Positions 35,250 through 45,042 of a stretch of 64,000 bases of DNA are shown here, in pieces (positions within the stretch are counted from its first letter, which is position 1; every line of letters begins with the position of its first letter). Under the pieces are notes generated by a model. That model was not told the DNA's origin, did no database searches, and saw only the letters and a program-made list of their open reading frames with translations. The translations under genes were made by a program, and so were the position numbers. Origin of the DNA: Halictus rubicundus (taxonomy: Eukaryota > Arthropoda > Insecta > Hymenoptera > Halictidae); NCBI RefSeq assembly GCF_050948215.1, contig NC_135161.1, positions 4,291,411-4,355,410 of the forward strand. The letters run 5' to 3'.

Positions 35250-37640
35250 AGTAACTGTTATGGGCGATCGAAATGAACTTCTCTCTTTGATCACTGTTAT
35301 GAGCAATCGAAATAATTCATTGATAACTGTTATGAGCGATCGAAATCTCTTGTCGATAACTGTTATGAGCGATCGAAATAAACTTCTCTCATTGATAACT
35401 GTTATGAGCGATCGAAATAAATTTAATTCACTGATAACTGTTATGTGCCATCGAAATAAATTTCTCCCATTGATAACTGTTATGGGCGATCGAAGTAAAT
35501 TTCTCTCATTGATAACTGTTATGAGCGATCGAAATAAATTTAATTCACTGATAACTGTTATGAGCCATCGAAATAAATTTCTCTTGTCGATAACTGTTAT
35601 GAACGATCGAAATAAACTTCTCTCATTGATAACTGTTATGAGCGATCGAAATAAATTTAATTCACTGATAACTGTTATGTGCCATCGAAATAAATTTCTC
35701 CCATCGCTAACTGTTATGGGCGATCGAAATAAATTTCTCTCATTGATAACTGTTATGAGCGATCGAAATAAATTTAATTCACTGATAACTGTTATGAGCC
35801 ATCGAAATAAATTTCTCTTATCGATAACTGTTATGAACGATCGAAATAAATTTCTCCCATCGATAACTGTTATGACCGATCGAAATAAACTTCTCCCATC
35901 GATAACTGTTATGAGCGATCGAAATCTCTTGTCGATAACTGTTATGAGCGATCGAAATAAACTTCTCTCATTGATAACTGTTATGAGCGATCGAAATAAA
36001 TTTAATTCACTGATAACTGTTATGTGCCATCGAAATAAATTTCTCCCATTGATAACTGTTATGGGCGATCGAAGTAAATTTCTCTCATTGATAACTGTTA
36101 TGAGCGATCGAAATAAATTTAATTCACTGATAACTGTTATGAGCCATCGAAATAAATTTCTCTTGTCGATAACTGTTATGAACGATCGAAATAAACTTCT
36201 CTCATTGATAACTGTTATGAGCGATCGAAATAAATTTAATTCACTGATAACTGTTATGTGCCATCGAAATAAATTTCTCCCATCGCTAACTGTTATGGGC
36301 GATCGAAATAAATTTCTCTCATTGATAACTGTTATGAGCGATCGAAATAAATTTAATTCACTGATAACTGTTATGAGCCATCGAAATAAATTTCTCTTAT
36401 CGATAACTGTTATGAACGATCGAAATAAATTTCTCCCATCGATAACTGTTATGACCGATCGAAATAAACTTCTCCCATCGATAACTGTTATGAGCGATCG
36501 AAATCTCTTGTCGATAACTGTTATGAGCGATCGAAATAAACTTCTCTCATTGATAACTGTTATGAGCGATCGAAATAAATTTAATTCACTGATAACTGTT
36601 ATGTGCCATCGAAATAAATTTCTCCCATTGATAACTGTTATGGGCGATCGAAGTAAATTTCTCTCATTGATAACTGTTATGAGCGATCGAAATAAATTTA
36701 ATTCACTGATAACTGTTATGAGCCATCGAAATAAATTTCTCTTGTCGATAACTGTTATGAACGATCGAAATAAACTTCTCTCATTGATAACTGTTATGAG
36801 CGATCGAAATAAATTTAATTCACTGATAACTGTTATGTGCCATCGAAATAAATTTCTCCCATCGCTAACTGTTATGGGCGATCGAAATAAATTTCTCTCA
36901 TTGATAACTGTTATGAGCGATCGAAATAAATTTAATTCACTGATAACTGTTATGAGCCATCGAAATAAATTTCTCTTATCGATAACTGTTATGAACGATC
37001 GAAATAAATTTCTCCCATCGATAACTGTTATGACCGATCGAAATAAACTTCTCCCATCGATAACTGTTATGAGCGATCGAAATAAATTTCTCTCATTGAT
37101 AACTGTTATGAGCGATCGAAATAAATTTAATTCACTGATAACTGTTATGTGCCATCGAAATAAATTTCTCCCATCGATAACTGTTATGGGCGATCGAAAT
37201 AAATTTCTCTCATTGATAACTGTTATGAGCGATCGAAATAAATTTAATTCACTGATAACTGTTATGAGCCATCGAAATAAATTTCTCTTATCGATAACTG
37301 TTATGAACGATCGAAATAAATTTCTCCCATCGATAACTGTTATGACCGATCGAAATAAACTTCTCCCATCGATAACTGTTATGAGCGATCGCAATAAATT
37401 TCTCTCATTGATAACTGTTATGAGCGATCGAAATAAATTTCTCTCATTGATAACTGTTATGAGCGATCGAAATAAATTTCTCTCATTGATAACTGTTATG
37501 AGCGATCGAAATAAATTTCTCTCATCGCCAACTGTTATGGCCGACTTCTCCCATCGATAACTGTTATTAGCGATGGAAATAGATTTTTCATCGATAACTG
37601 TTATAAGTGATCGAAATGAATTTCTCTCAACGGTAACATT
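35250..37640. repeat. Large 39-bp array with 579-bp higher-order repeat, about 61 units
   Basis: The unit consensus is GATAACTGTTATGAGCGATC followed by GAAATAAATTTCTCTCATT. A short 33-bp variant (CGAAATCTCTTGTCG) recurs at 35341, 35920 and 36499, giving an exact 579-bp spacing: 14 units of 39 bp plus one of 33 bp. Both lengths are divisible by three, which explains ORFs of 766 codons (+) and 814 codons (-) across the block. Confidence 0.95.
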
Positions 37641-37766
37641 TACCAACAAGAGAACAGATTTTCGGTTACTTATCATCCTTATTTGTAACCAATAGGATTT
37701 TAGTCGATGAAATACTTATTATTCCATGACTTTTCTTCTTTTTGGTTATAACAGTTATGGTCCCTG

Positions 37767-38366
37767 AAAATAAAGAAGTTTTGTTATTGCATTTGTAGTT
37801 CTCTCACATCGATATACACCCGATCTATATTATGTTTTCACTCCTCGGCGACCGAGGCCTCTCGAGATTCGCGGTCCCTCACGGGGCATATCCCGCGGCA
37901 GTGGGGATAGTTCTGGGACTTTTATTGGCCAGATATTTGGGACATACATTAAGTGAAGATTCTATTTCGAAAATGGTGCAATTTGAATGGCCTCCGCCGC
38001 GCACGATGGCTCGGCTCGTGCGTCTCTGTGAACGATGATTCACAGAGGGTTCCAGGTAGAGGCGCAGCTCGGTCGAAAATATTCTATCCCGGCAATAAAC
38101 GCTCGAGAACGCGGCGGGGCGAGGCGGAGCGTGGTGCTACATTTCGTCGTCGCATCTTTCGCATTTTTCACTTCGGATTGAATCGCCTCACGCGGCTGCG
38201 GACGATACGACTGAACGACCAAACACTTTCGAGCCTCCGCCGGCAGATTGCCCGGAGGGGCGAAGGAAACGCTGAACGGTATCGACCTCGTCGGATCCGG
38301 GGCCAACGGACACGAATAAAAAACAAACAAAAACCGTTTTTACTTTGCTTTCAACACGCAACAGAA
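37767..38366. other. Sequence with a partial TA-MITE copy
   Basis: About 37800-37935 matches the MITE at 38369-38568 (CTCCTCGGCGACCGAGGCCT, GGCAGTGGGGATAGTT). The rest is CpG-rich with no supported gene. Confidence 0.5.
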
Positions 38367-38368
38367 TA

Positions 38369-38568
38369 CAGTGAATGCTCGATATTTGTCAACAACACGG
38401 GTCTTGTATCGTCCAGGAGACATACCCGAGCCGTGTCATGTTTGCTCTCCTCGGCGTCCGAGGCTTCTCGAGCTTCGAGGCACCTCACGGGGCATACCCT
38501 GCGGCAGTGGGGATAATTCCGCGACGTTTATCATCCAGACCTTAGCGACATATATAGAGAAATCACTG
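38369..38568. mobile_element. TA-flanked MITE, 200 bp
   Basis: Ends CAGTGAATGCTCGATA and the inverse of CAGTGATTTCTCTATATATG, with TA at 38367-38368 and 38569-38570. This is the best preserved copy of the family also seen at 12985, 27035, 33830 and 37800. Confidence 0.85.
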
Positions 38569-38570
38569 TA

Positions 38571-39258
38571 TCGCTGTTCGACGAGCACACGGAAAACAAC
38601 AGGCTCGCGCGTGACTCGACCAGTTTGTCATCGGATAGCGACGGTGATCGGAATTTTTGATATAGAGCCGATAAAGCGATGCGTGATACGTCACAATCAG
38701 CTGTAGACTTCGATATGCACCACATGGAAGGAAGCGCGTCCTCTGGTGGGAAAGGGCATTCGCGTTATCGTTTCCGAACAGATAATGTTTGTTCAGCGTC
38801 ACGGGTATCGGGAAATTTCTGATTCGTGTGCAAGGCGATTTACAAGAATGGATCGCGCAGAATTTGGTCACACCCAATAAGACAAACGATCCTGTTTTCG
38901 CGAGGACGGTCTCGAAAAGATGTTGCGTCGCGGGCAGGTGAACGAATCCTCGCTCTCACGATTCGCGTTCAAAGGCTCTTTAGCCTGTCCATCGACCCTA
39001 ACTAGCTATTTATATACACGAGTCTCTTGTCTCTGTGGTCGTGGCTTCTGCGTATCTACGTCGACGAGATACATGAGCTCTCTGTGCACCTTGTGGCGCG
39101 TATCCGCCACTATTCGCGCGTTCCGTGCGTCGACGAGCGTGCTCCGCTCGGGCTCGCCCAATTACGAGCCCGCTGCACACTGGGCAAAAACGCGAAATCG
39201 CCGCTCGAGAATGGAAACAATTTTTACTGTTTTTAAATAAACGAGTAACAGGGATGTT
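38571..39258. other. CpG-rich sequence, no supported gene
   Basis: Overlapping ORFs on both strands without motifs. Confidence 0.35.
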
Positions 39259-39262
39259 TTAA

Positions 39263-39939
39263 CACTAAACGTACCACCACCGGTCAAATGACCGGTTCCA
39301 GATTTTTTATTTGACAATTTTTGAAATTATAAAGATGCTTCCATGAGCAATGGTTCAATCAATATCTTTAGTAGAGCACGCATTGCAATAAGAACCGCGC
39401 AAAGTCTACATAAATTAAATCTTGTCATTTTCATAAGGCAACATGTATCTGGTACATCTATAGCTCGGTACGTTTTTTAGTGTTCAGAACATTCCAGCGT
39501 AAGCAAATCCGAAAAGAAATGTTTTGTTATCCACCTCCACGAATTGATTCATGGCGATATTTTCTTTCAAGGTCATCTGAAAGTCATCGTATAGCAGGTC
39601 GTTGAATTCGTTTCGACGTCGCCTACAATATTATGAAATTAAAAATACCCAGTTCCATTAAAAGATATGACAGCGATCTTGATATTTTTTTTGTTGAAAA
39701 TCGATTTTTTTTCATTTCAAAAATTGCAATTTCTTGTCGGTTAAATACTGATTAACTTTGGTACGAAACACTTTTCTGTCCGACCACGCGAAGGGGCTGA
39801 AAAATCGTGGGGACTAACTTGCGCCGCGCCCTGTATATATTTATTTAATCATTTCGCACGAAAACATCTTTATAATTGCAGTAATCGTGAAATAAAAAAT
39901 CTGGAACGGTCATTTTGACCGGCGGTGGTAGGTTTAGTG
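39263..39939. mobile_element. piggyBac-type MITE with TTAA duplications
   Basis: TTAA at 39259-39262 and 39940-39943. Ends CACTAAACGTACCACCACCG and the inverse of CACTAAACCTACCACCGCCG, then a subterminal palindrome ACCGGTCAAATGACCGGT and at the other end CGGTCATTTTGACCG. It encodes no transposase. It resembles the coding piggyBac element at 45043-46350 in both ends and palindromes. A second repeat (39535-39838) is nested in it. Confidence 0.8.
39535..39838. repeat. Repeat shared with 62545-62813
   Basis: Contains TTTCAAGGTCATCTGAAAGT, TATAGCAGGTCGTTGAATTC and GCAATTTCTTGTCGGTTAAA, and ends GCGCCGCGCCCTGTATATA. The CCCTGTATA end resembles one terminus of the IS630/mariner-type element at 55889, so this may be the right part of a related MITE. 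Confidence 0.7.
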
Positions 39940-39974
39940 TTAAAGTACGATTCTACACGATGCGTTTCGAACGC

Positions 39975-40158
39975 TTGAAATTGTGCAAGTTTAACGACTT
40001 TTCTCAAGGTTAAAAAACGTTCGTACCGTAATCTCCCTATTTTTCCCATATTCTACAAAGTTTCAGCTTTAATTTAAAAAAAAATGTCATCGCTCTACCT
40101 CATTTCTATCGAAAGTTCTTTGATTTTGAATCCGATTTCGTCCAAATTGCCCACTGTG
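39975..40158. mobile_element. Transib-type MITE, right-end fragment (A)
   Basis: Homologous to 10225-10374 and to the ends of 58876-59387. It ends CCCACTGTG (40152-40158), then CGCCG (40159-40163), the same five bases that flank the complete copy at 58876. The left part is missing. Confidence 0.8.
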
Positions 40159-40163
40159 CGCCG

Positions 40164-41770
40164 CACAGTGGTGCCAAACGGCCAAAAAGCGGCAAAAAAT
40201 CTGTAAAAACGAAACTATCCAACGAATTTGTTTGAAAATTTGTGGAGAGATTGCCACAGGTACAACGCTTATTTGGCAAAAAAATTTTTGTAAAAAGTTG
40301 TTAACATTAAGTAATATGGGCTAATCGAAAATCTCTGTTTTCTGCCCATTTTTTATTTTTGGAAGCATACAACAAATACTTTAATAGATTTTCGTCTGGA
40401 ACTAATCGTTTTGGCAAGGTGTAATATTGATCTATCCTTGTGCAAAAAATCATGAAACCCTTCGAGACCCTTTCGCCGCAATTTAAATTTAAATATCAAG
40501 TTTCAGAATTTCCAAGAGTGAATCGTGCGGAAATTACGATTATTTGATGTTCCAGGTGAAATTTTTTAGGAATATTTCTAAATAATAAAGAAAAATGTGA
40601 AGTGCATATGATTTATTCATTTTTTATGTATAAAAAAATATTTAATAACAATTTTTTTTATCTTACATAAATTATTTTTATAGCGTTCATTGGAGCACTA
40701 CCAAAAAATACCTGTTGCATTTTTGCGACAGTGGTCCAGTGAACGAAAACTTTGTTTATTTAACATAAAAAATTGTTATATAAATATTTTTTTATATGTT
40801 TGAATGTCACATTTTTTTTATTATCTGATATGTATCCCTTGAAAATTTCACCTGGAACATCAAATAATCGTGACTTCCGCGCGATTCATTCTTGGAAATT
40901 CCGAAAGTTGATATTTAAACTTAAATTGCGGCGGAAGCATCTCGAAGTATCTCATGATTTTTTGCACAAAGCTAGATCAATATTATAACTTGCCAAAACG
41001 ATTAGTTCCAGATCGAAGCTATTCAAAGGATTTTTTCTATTCCTCCATAAATAAAAAATCAGCGTAACGCAAAGAGGCTTGAGGTTAGTTCACATAAAGA
41101 AATTATTAAAAAATTTTTTTTATTGAAACAATTAATTCTAACTAACTATGTCACTTTTTTTACCTTCATCATAAATGATATATCCCTAAAAAATTTCACC
41201 TGAAACATCAAATAATCGTGACATCCGCACGATTCATTCCTGGAAATTCCGAAAGTTGATATTTAAACTTAAATTGCGGCGAAAGCATCTCGAAGTATCC
41301 CATAAAATTTTGCACAAAGCTAGATCAATATTATAACTTGCCAAAACGATTAGTTCCAGATCGAAGCTATTCAAAGGATTTTTTGTATTCCTCCATAACT
41401 AAAAAATGAGCGTAACGCAAAGGGGCTTCAGGTTAGTCCATATTACTTAATGTTAAACCACTTTTTTTGGAAAATTTTTTTTGCCAGTTAATAGTTGAAG
41501 CCATTTGCAATAACCCATATGATTTGTAGACCCCTAAGTATTCAATTCTAGGCGGAGTAATTACATAACTATCGCACTGAAAACTGATGAATTCCCAGGA
41601 GCGAGGAAATGGTTATCTACCATGCGAATATCTCCGTAAAAAATTTTTTTTCAAAAATCTGACTGGCACATCATGCACGCACTATTAGGCTATACAAAAA
41701 TAATTTTTTTTTTTTTAATAAAAATCGAAAATTTATAAAATGGATTTCTTGCCGCCTTGGCATCACTGTG
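40164..41770. mobile_element. Transib-type element B (1,607 bp), non-autonomous
   Basis: Ends CACAGTGGTGCCAAACGGCC and, inverted at the right, CACAGTGATGCCAAGGCGGC. Flanking five bases are CGCCG on the left (shared with fragment A) and CGTAG on the right, so the TSD is imperfect. Inside, a segment of about 240 bp occurs twice in tandem (about 40846-41085 and 41194-41440, offset 348 bp) and once inverted (about 40380-40570). No transposase is recognised. Fragments of this family lie at 22262 and 27985. Confidence 0.8.
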
Positions 41771-42154
41771 CGTAGCGACGCGACTTTTACGAAATTGAAA
41801 CTAGCGTCGGAGGAAGATAAGTCCGACAAAGGATAAAGGATTCCTCGAGCGTGTCGCCTCGGTCGAAGTCCGTCGAAGTCGTCGGAAAAGGAAAGAGAGC
41901 AGGATGCGACGCGAGGCGGACCACCGTCGTCACTCGCCGAATATGCTCGCCGCATAATTATCAGGGCTCGGCTGCGACATGGCACGTACACCTGGTTCCA
42001 AAAAGCACCGGTGTGCACCGTGGCTACGCGTACCCGGTGACCGGAAGTGTCGCAATACGGCGCGTCCACGCTCGCACGGCTTCCCATCGTGTACGGCGAC
42101 CGATTATCGACGAGCATCGTGCGCTCCGATCGAGCCGCTTCGATACGCTTGTAA
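41771..42154. other. CpG-rich spacer between two Transib elements
   Basis: No homology to the flanking elements and no supported gene. Overlapping ORFs on both strands are probably chance. Confidence 0.4.
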
Positions 42155-42889
42155 CGCCGCACAGTGGTCTGAGAGCGGCTAAAACTCCATATTTTCAAGT
42201 GTCTTATAAAATCAAATTTTTTATATTTTTGACTAGTAGGGGAGTAAATCAAAACGTTTCAAACGTTTCGAATGATTCAAATTCGGCAATTCCATAAAAA
42301 TGAATTAAATTCGGCCATGCTAAGCATACCTAGGTTTCAGAATGAATTCAAGCGCATGTTTGAAGAAACCGTATGCGCCTGTAAAAATACGAAAAATATT
42401 TTTCTTTTCTGGCTTACTTCGAGTACTAAAACTCGGAAACAATCGTGGAAACTATTTATTTTTAATTTCTTTGAGCAGTTTTACATGTAGCGCCATTAAA
42501 CGTGGAAAAGAGCAACGTTAATGAAGTTTAAAAAGCTATATCTCTCTTGCGCCAACGTGCGCCAACGTGTGCATGCTAAAAACACGTTTGTAGATGTCTA
42601 AGTAACTAATAAATCCAAAATTCAACTGCGGCAACCTGCGGCTTCGCGTTTTATCTCATAAAATGTCTGTGAAAAACGTGGTGTCGTCACCGATAAATGG
42701 CGAGTTGATTTCGCTATATCCACTGCTGCCGCCAATCTGTAGTGTTTTGTTTAGGATGCGTTTATGTTGCCACGCAACAGTATTTCTGGCCGACATAAAC
42801 AACTGTTTTTTGATCTGGGTGTTTATGGTTCTTCTCTGTTTCTCGTTATTTTTAAACAAAATGTTCCGGTGTGCGAACACCGGAGTGTG

Positions 42890-43138
42890 TTCAAAACACT
42901 TTTGGAGTGTGATCGTGATTTAGAAAAATGCGTTGAAAAAATAAAATCTCGCAACAACAACGCCCATCTCCTGACCAATTCGCGTATAGAGGAATTACGT
43001 TTTTTTAACACGAATGAAGACGTTTTTAATTTTCTTTTGGTTTCGTCTGACCCTTACATAAATAAATTTCGTTCAGAACCAAAAACAAAAAACAAGCTAC
43101 CATTTAATGAACAAGTTGAAGCTCTACTGATGTAAATT
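42890..43138 (+). pseudogene. Transib transposase C-terminal remnant in element C
   Basis: The end of the ORF reads FFNTNEDVFNFLLVSSDP, then YINKFRSEP and LPFNEQVEALLM before the stop. The TNED...LLVSSDP pattern is the C-terminal signature I see in the clearer Transib remnant at 54925-55610 (STNYDLIAMLLITSDPII). Upstream codons (LECDRDLEKCVEKIKSRNNN) are not convincing. The catalytic region is not recognisable, so this is a terminal relic of a RAG1-related transposase. Confidence 0.65.
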
Positions 43139-43149
43139 TCGATAACAAC

Positions 43150-43367
43150 TTGCATACCTAGGTATACTTTTTTCATTCTCTCTCTCATTCTCTCTCATGC
43201 CACGGGCTAGTGGCATGGAAGTAGAGGGGCGGTCCATTGACTGTCCCGGGTGAGGTCAGGTTTTTAGTGGGTATGAGTACGCCAAAAATCTGCGACCCGA
43301 GCCCCACACTACCCCATTCTGGGGTGTGCGTAAGGCATTTTCCTCCTCTTCCTTAAAAAAAAAAGTA
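43150..43367 (+). mobile_element. Poly(A)-ended insertion, possible LINE 3' end or SINE
   Basis: GC-rich sequence unlike its surroundings (CCCGGGTGAGGTCAGG, CTGGGGTGTGCGTAAGG) ends in CTTCCTT and an A10 tract at 43357. This suggests a retroposed 3' end. No coding region and no clear target duplication were found. Confidence 0.4.
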
Positions 43368-43771
43368 CCTTTTTCGTGTAAATAATAAGTTTAATTAAAA
43401 TGTAAATAACCGTTACCTCTATATCATAAATTTTCATTAAATTTTGTACATAAGCGTATTCTTCTTATTTCATTTTATTTTAAATTACATAAAATTATTA
43501 TTATTTAAATTAAGTAGTATTTTTTATGGAAAGGACTTATTTTTTATCATTTTTAATCTAAATTGAATTATATTTCACTTTAAATTTATTTTATATTCAA
43601 TCTATGTGTCAAATTTATTATTAATCTATTATTTATTTTGTAATTAATTAATTTATTTCTATCGTGCCCAAGAACAATTAAAAACACTTTCTATCGAGAA
43701 TTTTTTCGAAATAGAGCTATCCTAGGGTTTTAGCCGTTTTCGGCCTTTTCAGATCACTGTGCGCCCCGCAG

Positions 43772-45038
43772 CACAGTGATCCAGATCGAGGATTTCATTT
43801 GATAAAAAAGCAACTTGCTCATATCGATGTTTATCGAATGTATGTTGCTCCTTGAATGCCCATGACATTCGAAAACGGTGAAATTAACGAGATTTATTAA
43901 AAATTCTGATTGGAACAAGCATTTAAAAATCAACACTTTATCAATCCTATTTTTCACCGAAAAAATCACCTCATTTCTTATTGATATTCTGGAGAATCTA
44001 TTTAATATTATGTGTCAGTTTTTGTTTCAAATGAATAGTGTTTGTCTACAGTAAAGAAAAAACCGATTACACGCTATTTGAAACAGCATAACTTTTTTCA
44101 AATTAGTCCAAATAACTTTATTGTTTTTGAGAAGTTAGAAGGATTAGTTTATTAGACGAGGTGTAACAAATTTTTGAAAAAAATTTGAATTGGTCGGAAT
44201 CGGAAAAGAAATAGTAAAAGTTGGTTTTTTCAGCTTCTTTATCTGAGCCGGTATTGAAAATTTAAAAAATGTGTTCTGTTGACTCGAATAAATTATATTC
44301 ATGCTGAAAATTTCATGGATATTGGTTACTTCGTTTACGAGTTATAAACGATTAAAAGTGGGAAAAATTGCCATTTTTCACCATTTTCGACTAAAAATCG
44401 CACTTATCCGAAATCCAAAGATTCTTCGGACATCATCAATAATGGATTGGACTTAGGCCACTTTCAAAGTGATGGTTTTAATTATTGAACTAACTGCGAA
44501 AACTTATGTGTGCAAAATTATCGTATATACTCTGAATATACTTAACCGCAAATGTTGTTTATGACAGCTAACTTGAGCTTTTACACGTAATTACAGGCAA
44601 CAAAAAAAAAATTGACAAATGGACTTGTTTGTATATTTACTTTAAAGTGTGTTACACAATTAGCAATAAGTTTTACCTTGGCGCTCATTGACCCAAACAA
44701 TTTATGTCAAATTAAACTTTAATTCTACTATTAAAAATACTTTTTTCTCCAATTTGTGTTTTAGGGAAATAAATAGCATTGTCATCTACTATATCTACGT
44801 TAAATAAATCAACATAAATACAAGCATAATATAATAAATCTAATATTATAACATTGTTATAGTATTATAAACCTATTTAAATAATAATATTGTTCACTTG
44901 TTTAATGTTTTAAATTCTTGTAGCTGCGTTTATATGTATACGTATTTATAACTTAAAATCGCAGGTTTCCCGTTTCCTAACTTTCGTGGCATAATATTCC
45001 TAGAATTAATTGACATTTATGAAAAATTTTTTATTGAT
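43772..45038. mobile_element. Transib-like left end D with nested repeats
   Basis: CACAGTGATCCAGATCGAGG at 43772 is preceded by CGCAG. No matching right end could be paired with it. The body includes a Tc1-type MITE fragment (44071-44400, with CATAACTTTTTTCAAATTAG) and the inverted repeat copy of 29036-29232. It runs up to the TTAA of the piggyBac element. Confidence 0.5.
44441..44632 (-). repeat. Inverted copy of the 29036-29232 repeat
   Basis: Begins TGGATTGGACTTAGGCCACT and ends GACAAATGGACTTG. Close similarity to the 29-kb copy over its full length. Confidence 0.8.
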
Positions 45039-45042
45039 TTAA

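Larger units (their letters stand above)
34430..37766 (+). mobile_element. hAT element copy 2 with two 39-bp arrays
   Basis: Inverted relative to copy 1. Order: GTTACACATAACAGCTATTAG region, a small 39-bp array (34505-34800), a plus-strand transposase C-terminal fragment, a large array (35250-37640), about 120 bp of unique subterminal DNA shared with copy 1, and the right terminus ATAACAGTTATGGTCCCTG ending at 37766. The left boundary is approximate. Nearly all of the element is repeat. It is non-autonomous. Confidence 0.75.
42160..43761 (+). mobile_element. Transib element C (1,602 bp)
   Basis: Ends CACAGTGGTCTGAGAGCGGC and, inverted at the right, CACAGTGATCTGAAAAGGCC. Flanks CGCCG (42155-42159) and CGCCC (43762-43766) make a 5-bp target duplication with one difference. 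A plus-strand C-terminal Transib transposase remnant is present, as is a poly(A)-tailed insertion at about 43150-43367. Confidence 0.85.

Noticed and set aside
35250..37640. CRISPR-like array
   Set aside because: Units are contiguous with no unique spacers, and the DNA is eukaryotic.
35232..37676. 814- and 766-codon ORFs as protein-coding genes
   Set aside because: They are explained entirely by a 39-bp tandem repeat whose unit lengths are multiples of three; both strands are open equally.
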